Source: Bacteroidales bacterium
GTDB taxonomy: Bacteria > Bacteroidota > Bacteroidia > Bacteroidales > JAIOZK01
Length of the DNA stretch: 64,000 nt
NCBI GenBank assembly: GCA_021740625.1
Contig: JAIOZK010000002.1
Location: 105,942-169,941 of the forward strand
Direction of reading: 5' to 3'
A program made the position numbers and the translations under genes. Position 1 is the stretch's first letter. Every line of letters starts with the position of its first letter. The notes beneath the pieces are model-generated. The model saw nothing but the letters and a program-made list of their open reading frames with translations, was not told the DNA's origin and ran no database searches. Shown here one piece after another: positions 1 to 6,964 of the stretch.

Positions 1-489
1 GGTGTTGTTCTTTTCATAAGGCTTGTGATCCGGATTCAGGGAAAATAGAACATCCGCAATATTGTAGGTGTATGCGTTACGTTTATGATTGGATGTCTCG
101 CCATATTCCTGCAGCACGATCCCGTCCTTCTGAAAAGTATAGCTGCTGAAGGGTTTCTGAATGTGCCGGCTTTTTTCACCTGAGGTCATTTTTTTTAAAA
201 GACTGGTATTTTCTTCAGGAACATTCTTTCGAATGTAAAGCACGTCAACTTTCGATCCGGGTGGCAGAGTGATCAGTTCCAGGTTCTGGTTGTTGGCATA
301 GGGTGTGGAATCAGGTGTAATGAGGTAACCGGCAATGGAAACCAGGAGGGAAGCTCCTACAAAAAGCAGGGCGCCCATGGCAACCTTGTTCTTCCTGAAT
401 TTATACCAGGCCAACCGGGAAAGGGAAGCCGAGGGCTGGTATTGTTTCTTCTTTCCTGAAAACAAATATTTTAGCAGATCCCTGATCAT
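1..489 (-). CDS. Oligopeptide ABC transporter permease, OppC/DppC type (partial, 3' end beyond the left edge)
   Basis: The first 163 codons of a gene that reads leftward out of the window. The protein begins MIRDLLKYLFSG and has a cytoplasmic N-terminus with RLAWYKFRKNKVAMGALL, which looks like the OppC_N segment, then one membrane helix at about residues 37-58. A long extracytoplasmic stretch follows (about residues 60-160, containing ITPDSTPYANNQNLE). Bacteroidota OppC-like permeases are known for a large insert between the first and second helices, and this matches. The rest of the permease, including the membrane domain with the EAA loop, lies outside the window. It probably imports peptides or a related solute together with OppB/D/F partners that cannot be seen here. 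The start at 489 is the first ATG before the conserved N-terminal segment. The family call is from recalled family features only. Confidence 0.72.
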   Translation of the reverse strand, partial: MIRDLLKYLFSGKKKQYQPSASLSRLAWYKFRKNKVAMGALLFVGASLLVSIAGYLITPDSTPYANNQNLELITLPPGSKVDVLYIRKNVPEENTSLLKKMTSGEKSRHIQKPFSSYTFQKDGIVLQEYGETSNHKRNAYTYNIADVLFSLNPDHKPYEKNNT

Positions 490-574
490 TTTGCTATGCA
501 AAAGTAATAGAAATCGCAAATGCAAATTGGAAAAGGATTTGCTGATTAATTTTCTGTCAGAATAAAAAATTTTG

Positions 575-582
575 TAATTTTG
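575..582 (+). promoter_or_regulatory. Bacteroidota -7 promoter element for tRNA-His
   Basis: TAATTTTG matches the Bacteroidota -7 consensus TAnnTTTG and ends 14 bases before the tRNA-His gene. The expected -33 position 21 bases upstream holds only a T-run, so the -33 half is weak. Confidence 0.55.
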
Positions 583-595
583 CACTCCTTTAAAT

Positions 596-670
596 GGTGC
601 ATGTAGCTCAGTTGGTCAGAGCACTGGATTGTGGTTCCAGGGGTCGTGGGTTCAAGTCCCATCTTGCACC
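596..670 (+). tRNA. tRNA-His (anticodon GTG)
   Basis: The cloverleaf can be folded by eye. The acceptor arm GTGCATG pairs with CTTGCAC, with one T-T mismatch. The D arm is GCTC/GAGC, the anticodon stem CTGGA/TCCAG carries loop TTGTGGT with anticodon GTG, and the T arm is GTGGG/CCCAT with loop TTCAAGT. G at 596 is the extra G-1 opposite discriminator C at 670, the hallmark of tRNA-His. The CCA end is not encoded. Confidence 0.95.
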
Positions 671-674
671 CAAA

Positions 675-702
675 AGCCGTTCCATCCGGGAACGGCTTTT
701 TT
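675..702 (+). terminator. Rho-independent terminator after tRNA-His
   Basis: A perfect 9-bp stem AGCCGTTCC/GGAACGGCT with a short loop is followed by a run of T. It lies 4 bases past the tRNA-His 3' end. Confidence 0.9.
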
Positions 703-895
703 ACTTCCATATTTAAAATTCGATATTCGATATTGGTAATTCCATTGATGACCGAAATAAGTCTCAAATAACAAATATCGATTTCGAATTATCAGCAAAC
801 AAACATCAATATTCATATATGATCTTATCTGCCTTATATGGTTTAAAGGTTTACGCAAACGGATCAATGTTTAGGATTTTAGACCTGCCTGTTTT

Positions 896-1246
896 TTACT
901 GGCTATTACAACCATAAGGACAATCCGCATCAACTCTTTCAGGCTTTTCTGGATGTTTATCGTTGTCGAGCTGACGTTGGAAGTTATGATAATTGGAACA
1001 TTCCCTGATGAATGCTTTTATTGGTGAGCCGGCATATTTGAATTTAAAATAGGTATATTGCAGGCCGATGTATTTCTTCAGGCATAGTTGCAGGTCTTTA
1101 TCGGAACGACCTACATACTTGGGTACGAATTTACTGTCCTTTAAAGTGCCCAGTGCAAAATTACCGACCTTCTTTGGTTTTACGTATTTTTCTATATTAT
1201 CGTAAGTCAACCGTATGGTTTTCTTTGAAAGATTTAATGCTGGCAT
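896..1246 (-). CDS. Small GIY-YIG-like protein of unknown function
   Basis: The 116-residue protein reads MPALNLSKKTIRLTYDNIEKYV and then KVGNFALG, KFVPKYVGRSD and a C-terminal segment with HPEKP and CPYGC. GNFALG followed by YVGRSD resembles the GNYxLG...YVGRSD beginning of a GIY-YIG-type domain. The conserved EC..YH and C-terminal CPxxC-like ends agree with a small family I recall from many bacteria. GIY-YIG domains are usually nucleases, but activity is not assured because the catalytic Arg and Glu cannot be assigned with confidence. I chose ATG 1246 over ATG 1291 because a TAATTTTG -7 motif sits only 5 bases upstream of 1246, inside the longer reading. The gene stands alone between tRNA-His and tRNA-Ser. 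Confidence 0.6.
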   Translation of the reverse strand: MPALNLSKKTIRLTYDNIEKYVKPKKVGNFALGTLKDSKFVPKYVGRSDKDLQLCLKKYIGLQYTYFKFKYAGSPIKAFIRECSNYHNFQRQLDNDKHPEKPERVDADCPYGCNSQ

Positions 1247-1251
1247 GAATT

Positions 1252-1259
1252 CAAAATTA
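1252..1259 (-). promoter_or_regulatory. -7 promoter element abutting the start of the GIY-YIG-like gene
   Basis: On the minus strand TAATTTTG matches TAnnTTTG and ends 5 bases before ATG 1246. If it is used, the mRNA would have almost no leader. Confidence 0.45.
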
Positions 1260-1502
1260 ACCCCCTTGGACAACAAATATATGAATTCCATGTATGTATG
1301 TCAATGAGTTTTGAAGAAATGTCGGTTAATTTATTTTTAGTTCATAGAGTAAGGATAAAAATAAGTTCATGTCTTAAAGGGTGATCTTTGTCGGCTCTGA
1401 TCACAAAGCCGGTTTCCTGATAAAGAAACATTCTGAAACGAATAGGGGTTTCATTAATTTTATTGTAATTCTTGTAAGTCTCATTTGGTTTGCAAGAACA
1501 AG

Positions 1503-1537
1503 AAAAAAGGAAAATCCCATCCATGGGATTTTCCTTT
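1503..1537 (-). terminator. Terminator of tRNA-Ser
   Basis: A perfect 15-bp inverted repeat (arms 1506-1520 and 1523-1537). On the minus strand it starts directly at the encoded CCA end of tRNA-Ser and is followed by a T-run. Confidence 0.85.
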
Positions 1538-1626
1538 GGCGGAGAAAGAGGGATTCGAACCCCCGGACCCCGCGAAGGGTCAACGGTTTTCAAGACCGCC
1601 GCATTCGACCGCTCTGCCATTTCTCC
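1537..1626 (-). tRNA. tRNA-Ser (anticodon TGA)
   Basis: Reads on the minus strand from 1626. The acceptor arm is GGAGAAA/TTTCTCC, the anticodon loop CTTGAAA carries anticodon TGA, and a long variable arm (TTGACCCTTCGCGGGGTC) is typical of class II tRNAs. The T arm is GGGGG TTCGAAT CCCTC. The discriminator is G, and CCA is encoded (1537-1539), unlike in the nearby tRNA-His. Confidence 0.95.
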
Positions 1627-1785
1627 ACTGCAAAAGTACAAAAATTTTGTTTTTTGTCAATTTCAAACTGTATTTTTCAGCCCAAACCAATAACTGACTA
1701 CCCTTTACCGTTAACTGATTCAGACTTGACTAAGACATGGCGAACGCATAAATTTGAAGCCTGTAAACTGCAAATCGAATCAAAA

Positions 1786-3246
1786 ATGAAAAAGCTAGCA
1801 CTGATTTTTACACTTGTATGCATTGGATACTGGGCACCTGCAAAGTCGTTAAATGCCCTGTTTTCATATACCACCTTCGATTCTCCAGAAAACAAACCAT
1901 ACATAGAAACCTACCTGAGCGTAAAGGGCAGCAGCCTGAATTACCTCAAAATAGATGAGAACAAATTCCAGGGAGCCATTGAGGTGATCATCCTGTTCAA
2001 GCAAAATGAGGAAATCATCAGTTATGATAAATATGAAGTGAAGAGTCCTGTAGTGACCGATACTGGCCAGATCAACTACAACATCCTCGATCAGCAACGC
2101 TATGCTCTCAGGAACGGTAGTTACAATTTTGAGATTTGGCTTTCAGACCAGAACAGCAGCAAAAAGCCTTTTGTGCATACCGAAGTGGTCAACATCAGTT
2201 ATCCTGAAGATGAAGTTTCCGTTTCAGGTATTGAGCTGCTGGCTTCCTACAAAAAGTCTGATGAGCAGAATATGTATACAAAGAATGGTTTTGAGCTGAT
2301 GCCGCTTGTTAGCAACTATTACCCAAAAACCAGCAATGAACTGATCTTTTATACCGAGGTATATAATACTGATCAGGTTTTTGGTGAAAATGGCAAATTT
2401 CTCATCGACTATTACATCGAATCGTTTGAAACTGCCAAAAAGATTACGGATTACCAGGTCATCAGAAGACAGGATGCCGGAATGGTTGTCCCGCTGATTG
2501 GGAAATTCGATATTGAGTTCCTGCCATCGGGCAATTATAAACTGGTCGTTGAAGCAAGGAACAGGGAAAACGAGCTGGTGGCCATCAACAAAGTCTTTTT
2601 CCAGCGCAGCAATCCTGATGTACAATTTGATGTTTCTGATCTGGCCGCCATCAACATTCAAAATACTTTCGTGGAAAAGATCTCCAGCAAAGACACCCTG
2701 AGTGAATACATCAAATGTCTTGCACCCATCTCCTCTGAGATTGAGCGGCAGTTTGCCAACAAGCAACTCTTCGAATCCGACCTGGCCACCATGCAGCAGT
2801 TCTTCCTGAACTTCTGGTTGACACGTGATAACCTCGATCCTTATTCAGCCTGGCTGGATTATTACACCGAAGTGCGGAAAGTAGATAATGCATACGCCAC
2901 CCAGGTGAAGGAAGGCTATGAAACCGACCGGGGCAGGGTTTACCTGAAATATGGTCCACCCAATATCGTGAGCGAAAGCTATAATGAACCCAGCGCTTAC
3001 CCTTACGAGATTTGGCATTATTATGTGCTTGGCAACCAACGAAACAAAAAGTTCGTATTCATGTCGCAGGACATCGTTACCAATGATTTCGAATTAATAC
3101 ATTCGGATGCCATTGGTGAGTTATCAAACTACCGTTGGCAGGTCTTGCTGCACAGAAGGGATTTCGACCCCACAAATGTTGACATCACAGCACCACCGGA
3201 TGCATGGGGGAACCAGGCTGAGAAGTACTATACGGAGCCGTTTTAA
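1786..3246 (+). CDS. Secreted GWxTD domain protein
   Basis: The 486-residue protein has an N-terminal signal peptide (MKKLALIFTLVCIGYW...) and a long beta-rich middle part. The conserved C-terminal GWxTD region starts near residue 345: FWLTRDNLDPYSAW, then GYETDRGRVYLKYGPP, then YEIWHYY. GYETDRGRVY is the element that names the GWxTD domain. Such proteins are common as exported proteins in Bacteroidota, Acidobacteria and relatives, and their role is unknown. The open frame extends upstream to 1381, but that extension would cross the tRNA-Ser gene on the other strand and has no signal peptide, so ATG 1786 (before MKKLAL) is the sensible start. The stop is followed 2 nt later by a structured repeat copy. 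Confidence 0.85.
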   Translation: MKKLALIFTLVCIGYWAPAKSLNALFSYTTFDSPENKPYIETYLSVKGSSLNYLKIDENKFQGAIEVIILFKQNEEIISYDKYEVKSPVVTDTGQINYNILDQQRYALRNGSYNFEIWLSDQNSSKKPFVHTEVVNISYPEDEVSVSGIELLASYKKSDEQNMYTKNGFELMPLVSNYYPKTSNELIFYTEVYNTDQVFGENGKFLIDYYIESFETAKKITDYQVIRRQDAGMVVPLIGKFDIEFLPSGNYKLVVEARNRENELVAINKVFFQRSNPDVQFDVSDLAAINIQNTFVEKISSKDTLSEYIKCLAPISSEIERQFANKQLFESDLATMQQFFLNFWLTRDNLDPYSAWLDYYTEVRKVDNAYATQVKEGYETDRGRVYLKYGPPNIVSESYNEPSAYPYEIWHYYVLGNQRNKKFVFMSQDIVTNDFELIHSDAIGELSNYRWQVLLHRRDFDPTNVDITAPPDAWGNQAEKYYTEPF

Positions 3247-3248
3247 TT

Positions 3249-3381
3249 CACTGAGACTGTTTTTCTCAGGAGCGAAATAAACTGAAAAAACAAATTCGAA
3301 GTCCTTGCCGGCGAGGCAGGGATTCCGAGCTTCTGCAAGCGCTGAAGCTACTCAGCGGAGGCGCTGTCGAGGAATCTCAAG
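3249..3381 (+). repeat. Structured 3'-end repeat, copy A
   Basis: About 130 bases starting 2 nt after the TAA of the GWxTD gene. It closely matches copy B at 9603-9733 in inverted orientation, roughly 85 percent identical by eye, with small indels. Both copies can form three hairpins in the same order: CCTTGCC/GGCAGGG, GCTTC/GAAGC and CAGCG/CGCTG. The loop of the second hairpin differs between copies while the stem is kept, as expected of a folded RNA or a REP-like palindromic element. No coding potential is evident. The remaining bases to 3502 hold nothing recognisable. Confidence 0.8.
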
Positions 3382-3502
3382 GTATTCAGATAGGCTCACA
3401 CATTCAGGCTATTGCCAGTCATTTCATCATAAAATATTGTCCAATCCCATTATTTATTCAGATAATGGGATTATTTTTGTTCCCTAAAGCTCATATTGAT
3501 TC

Positions 3503-4384
3503 ATGCGGATCGTATATTTTATTTTCAATATCGTTGCCTGGTTTATCTCAATCTTGCCTTTCGGGATACTGTACCTTCTGTCAGATTTTTTGTACTTTGT
3601 TATTTATTATCTTATCCAATACAGGAGGAAAACGGTTTATACCAATCTGAAACGGGCTTTTCCCGGAAAATCCAAAAAAGAGATTAAAAGCATTGTAAAG
3701 CAATATTACCGGAATTTATCGGATATTATCCTGGAAACACTCAAAATCCGCAATTTCAGCGAAAAGGAGTTGGACCGGCGCATCATATTCAATAATTATG
3801 AGATCCTTGAAAAATATTTCAAAGAAGGAAGAAGCGTATTTGTTGCTGCCGGTCATTGCGGAAACTGGGAATGGCTGGGCATTGCCCTCGCAAGGATCAC
3901 CAACTTTCATCCTTACGCCATTTATAAGCAGTTGAATGATCCCTATTTTGAAAAATACATGAGCATGTTGCGGACCAAATCAGGATACAACAACCTGATC
4001 CGTTTCAAACAAACCTTCCGCACCCTGGCCCGATTGCGGGATAAGCAAAACATTGTGATCATTGTAGGGGATCAAACTCCAACAAAAGTGGAGATCAATT
4101 ACTGGACGAAGTTTTTCGGAAGGGAAACGGGTTTTTTCCTCGGCCTGGAAAAGATGTCAAAAGCCCTGGATTATGTGGTGGTGTTTTTTGATATGCACCG
4201 GGTGAAAAGAGGCTATTATGAGATCGATATTTTGTTGCTGGAAGATGATCCCAAACGTACGGAAGAATACGAGATCACTGAAAAATACGTTCGATACCTG
4301 GAAGCGATCATTCGTAAGAATCCCGATAACTGGTTGTGGTCGCACCGCAGGTGGAAACACCAAAAACCCAAAACCGAATCATGA
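3503..4384 (+). CDS. Lipid A/lysophospholipid acyltransferase, LpxL/HtrB family
   Basis: A 293-residue inner-membrane protein with an N-terminal hydrophobic anchor (residues 1-45). The acyltransferase signature H-x4-E is at His118 and Glu123 in AAGHCGNWEW. Further family segments are GDQTPTKVEINYWTKFFGR and a terminal WLWSHRRWKH. LpxL-type enzymes transfer secondary acyl chains onto lipid A precursors, and some Bacteroidota homologues acylate other amphiphilic lipids, so the exact acceptor is uncertain. Length and motifs fit the family. It overlaps the following glycosyltransferase gene by 4 bases (ATGA), so the two are translationally coupled and probably serve one cell-envelope pathway. Confidence 0.88.
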   Translation: MRIVYFIFNIVAWFISILPFGILYLLSDFLYFVIYYLIQYRRKTVYTNLKRAFPGKSKKEIKSIVKQYYRNLSDIILETLKIRNFSEKELDRRIIFNNYEILEKYFKEGRSVFVAAGHCGNWEWLGIALARITNFHPYAIYKQLNDPYFEKYMSMLRTKSGYNNLIRFKQTFRTLARLRDKQNIVIIVGDQTPTKVEINYWTKFFGRETGFFLGLEKMSKALDYVVVFFDMHRVKRGYYEIDILLLEDDPKRTEEYEITEKYVRYLEAIIRKNPDNWLWSHRRWKHQKPKTES

Positions 4385-5403
4385 TGCCCCGTGTTGCAGT
4401 CGTCATATTAAACTGGAATGGCAGGAAATTCCTGGAAAAATTCCTACCCCTGGTCATCGAAAGAAGCAAGGATGAAGCTGAGGTTATCATTGCTGATAAT
4501 GCTTCTGTGGATGATTCGGTTGCATTCCTGGAAAAGAACTATCCCGAGATTAGGATCATACAGAACGAAACTAACGGTGGCTTTTCCAAAGGATACAATG
4601 ATGCGCTGGCAAAGGTGGATGCCGATTATTATGTGCTGCTGAATTCGGATATTGAAGTTGGCGAGCAATGGATCGAACCCATCATCGACCTGATGGAACA
4701 AGATCATACAATAGCTGCCTGCCAGCCGAAAATACTTGCCTACCAGGAGCCTGCAAGATTTGAATATGCAGGTGCGGCCGGCGGTTATATTGACAAATAC
4801 GGTTACCCTTTTTGCCGTGGTCGTCTGTTTCAAAACCTGGAAGAAGATAAGGGGCAGTATGATGATGTCAAAGAGATATTCTGGGCCACCGGGGCCTGCA
4901 TGTTCGTGAGGGCAGAGTTATACCATAAGCTGGATGGGCTGGATGAGGATTTCTTCGCCCATATGGAGGAGATCGATTTTTGCTGGCGCTTGAAAAATAA
5001 AGGCTTTAAAATTATGTATTGCCCCGATTCTGTAATCTATCATGTAGGAGGCGGTACGCTGCCCAAAAACTCCAGCCGCAAGACCTATCTCAATTTCCGC
5101 AACAATACTTTCCTGATGTATAAGAACTTGCCTGATAGATTGTTGTTTAGGGTTTTTGTGGCCCGCTATTTCCTGGATGCCATTGCCGCACTGAAATTCC
5201 TGGCCGAAGGTGGATTCAGTGATTTTGTTGCTGTCCTGAAAGCCCATGTGCATTTTTGGAAAAATCATGCAAGATTTAAAAAGAAAAGGCATAAACATCA
5301 TCATGATCCCGTATCCATGGTATATAAGGGAAATATCGTTTTTGATTATTTCCTGAAAGGAAAGAAGCGTTTCTCTGATTTGGATGAAGAGAATTTTAGT
5401 TAA
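4381..5403 (+). CDS. Family 2 glycosyltransferase, rhamnosyltransferase-like
   Basis: A 340-residue protein starting at MMPRVAVVILNWNGRKFLE. It has the GT-A nucleotide-binding region VVILNWNGR (about residues 6-14), ADNASVDDS, NGGFSKGYNDAL and the metal-binding LLNSDIEV (DxD-like NSD). ATGACMFVRAEL and a following EEIDFCWR complete a GT2 fold close to dTDP-rhamnosyltransferases. A basic C-terminus (KKKRHKHHH) may contact the membrane. The start overlaps the acyltransferase stop (ATGA). The longer in-frame reading upstream lies inside that gene and is rejected. The acceptor sugar cannot be told. Confidence 0.87.
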   Translation: MMPRVAVVILNWNGRKFLEKFLPLVIERSKDEAEVIIADNASVDDSVAFLEKNYPEIRIIQNETNGGFSKGYNDALAKVDADYYVLLNSDIEVGEQWIEPIIDLMEQDHTIAACQPKILAYQEPARFEYAGAAGGYIDKYGYPFCRGRLFQNLEEDKGQYDDVKEIFWATGACMFVRAELYHKLDGLDEDFFAHMEEIDFCWRLKNKGFKIMYCPDSVIYHVGGGTLPKNSSRKTYLNFRNNTFLMYKNLPDRLLFRVFVARYFLDAIAALKFLAEGGFSDFVAVLKAHVHFWKNHARFKKKRHKHHHDPVSMVYKGNIVFDYFLKGKKRFSDLDEENFS

Positions 5404-5635
5404 GTTTCAAATATTGTGATCGGTAAAAATTGGTTTTACCTTATTTTCATGAGATTAGGAGGCTTTCCAAGAAGCGCGTTATTTCGTCAGGCTGAGTGCC
5501 TTACCCGTCTGGGGAGTCGAAGTCTGAGTCCTTTGTTTATCAATGCATCAAGACTGCACCCGATGTGACCCAGTAAACTGAAGGACATTTTTTGGGCAGC
5601 TTTTGAAATTCATATCAACACCCGCGAGTAATCCG
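5404..5635. other. Intergenic region without recognised features
   Basis: 232 bases between the GT2 stop and the convergent aroQ stop. I see no convincing terminator, RNA or reading frame. Confidence 0.5.
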
Positions 5636-6061
5636 CTAAAGTCTACCCCCCAGAAATGCTTCTACTGCCAAACGATAGGAATCCAGTCCGAAACCACTGA
5701 TCACGCCTTTGGTTCCTCCCGAAATCATGGATTTATGCCGGTATTCTTCACGGGCGAAGATGTTGGAAATGTGCACTTCGATCACTTTCGTCTCAATGGC
5801 TTTTACAGCATCCCCGATGGAGACGCTGGTATGTGTATATCCGGCTGCATTCAAAATGATGCCATTATAAAGGAAACCCGCTTTTTGCAGGGCATCGATG
5901 ATCTCCCCTTCTATATTGCTCTGGAAATAATCCAACTGTATATCGGGAAAATTACTCCGTAGCTTCTTCAGATAGGATTCGAAATTCTGTGTACCGTAAA
6001 GACCGGGCTCCCGCTTTCCGAGCAGGTTCAGATTGGGCCCGTTGATGATCATGATCTTCAT
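5636..6061 (-). CDS. aroQ: Type II 3-dehydroquinate dehydratase
   Basis: The 141-residue protein catalyses dehydration of 3-dehydroquinate to 3-dehydroshikimate in the shikimate pathway (cytoplasm, dodecamer in the known family). The N-terminus IINGPNLNLLGKREPGLYG is diagnostic, with the catalytic tyrosine at Tyr22. YTHTSVSIGDA and EVHISNIFAREEYRHKS carry the active-site His and the mobile-loop residues. The usual NPGAYTHTS is NAAGYTHTS here, a mild variation. Length is normal. It is transcribed away from the DUF434 gene, with 49 bases between the two start codons. Confidence 0.95.
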   Translation of the reverse strand: MKIMIINGPNLNLLGKREPGLYGTQNFESYLKKLRSNFPDIQLDYFQSNIEGEIIDALQKAGFLYNGIILNAAGYTHTSVSIGDAVKAIETKVIEVHISNIFAREEYRHKSMISGGTKGVISGFGLDSYRLAVEAFLGGRL

Positions 6062-6110
6062 GTATTGAAAATCCTTTATAACTTTACAAATATAATGATT
6101 TCAATACAGC

Positions 6111-6785
6111 ATGTTATTGATGGACGAATTTAAAAAACCCCTGCGTGATTATTTATACCTGATTTCCCGCGATTATTCTTCAGCAGGAGCCAGGGATTTT
6201 GTGGGCAATCGTTACCATCTCAGCAGGGAAGAACGCAGCATACTGTACCGCGGTGTCTTTAAAACTGAAGAAAGCCAACGAAGGATGGAGCGATTGATTC
6301 CGGAGGAACAACTGAAGAATAAGATCCTGCATATAGATACATTCAATGTTTTGTACACCCTGGTTGCATATTATAATGGATTTCCATTGTTCATTGCTAC
6401 GGATGGCGTCCTCCGCGACGCTGCGGAAATCCATACCAGAGAACCAAATATGAAAATATTCAATCTTTCCCTGGACCGTTTGTTCTCATGTCTTGAGAAG
6501 AGTAAGGTTTCAGGAATCAGCCTGTACATTGATCACGCTGTGCCTGTAAGTCATGATCTGGTAGAATATTTCAGGAGAATCAAAGCATCATTTCGCGTCC
6601 CAGTTGAATATGCAAAATTTCATGATCCGGATGAGATTATGGGAAAAATGAGAACAGGTGTTTTATGTACTTCTGATTCTGAATTGATCCAGGCTTCTTC
6701 CATCCCTGTATTCGACCTGCCCCGCCATATTTTGCAAGCCAATTTTAATCCTGATTTTTTGGATTTAACGTATTTAAATGCTTAA
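6111..6785 (+). CDS. DUF434 family protein, possible NYN/PIN-like nuclease
   Basis: The 224-residue protein has a helical N-terminal domain with DFVGNRYHLSREERSILYRGVF (about residues 29-50), typical of DUF434. The C-terminal part reads ILHIDTFNVLYTLVAYY, LYIDHAVPVSHD and LCTSDSELI. The spacing of the acidic residues (HIDTFNVL, YIDHA, TSDSEL) resembles NYN/PIN-type ribonuclease cores, where IDxxN and a later TxD chelate the metal. The family assignment is recalled knowledge; the nuclease idea is inference. The stop codon TAA (6783-6785) is part of the -7 element of the next transcription unit, so this gene ends inside the promoter of the TPP riboswitch. Confidence 0.72.
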   Translation: MLLMDEFKKPLRDYLYLISRDYSSAGARDFVGNRYHLSREERSILYRGVFKTEESQRRMERLIPEEQLKNKILHIDTFNVLYTLVAYYNGFPLFIATDGVLRDAAEIHTREPNMKIFNLSLDRLFSCLEKSKVSGISLYIDHAVPVSHDLVEYFRRIKASFRVPVEYAKFHDPDEIMGKMRTGVLCTSDSELIQASSIPVFDLPRHILQANFNPDFLDLTYLNA

Positions 6786-6790
6786 TTTTG
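6758..6790 (+). promoter_or_regulatory. Promoter of the TPP riboswitch transcript
   Basis: TTTG at 6758-6761 (-33) and TAATTTTG at 6783-6790 (-7) are separated by 21 bases, a spacing also found upstream of pepD and the PiT gene. Transcription would start near 6796, just before the aptamer. The promoter overlaps the end of the DUF434 gene. Confidence 0.7.
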
Positions 6791-6798
6791 TAGATTGA

Positions 6799-6893
6799 TT
6801 CCAATAGGGGTGCCTGAACGGATGAATCCGTTGCAACGGGCTGAGATCATACCCTTCGAACCTGATCCGGGTAATACCGGCGGAGGGAGGAGA
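6799..6893 (+). ncRNA. TPP riboswitch (THI element)
   Basis: Contains the conserved aptamer blocks in order: GGGGTGCC, GGGCTGAGAT, ACCC, GAACCTGATCCGGGTAATACCGGCG and AGGGA. The apical hairpin ACGGATGAATCCGT is a clean variable P3-type stem. It lies about 70 bases upstream of a TonB receptor start, so thiamin pyrophosphate should repress that gene. The expression platform is not obvious, but CCAATAGGGG at 6801 is nearly the reverse complement of CCTCTATTGG at 6920, which is followed by T6. Confidence 0.95.
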
Positions 6894-6964
6894 GAAAATC
6901 TCAAGTTCTTACAACATTTCCTCTATTGGTCTTTTTTGCATGTTTCATTTAAACTAAAAAGACC

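Noticed and set aside
1381..1785. N-terminal extension of the GWxTD reading frame
   Set aside because: It runs across the tRNA-Ser gene and its terminator on the other strand, has no homology, and a clear signal peptide starts at ATG 1786.
3305..3487. Short frames within repeat copy A
   Set aside because: The frame is not kept in copy B because of indels, so it is not coding.
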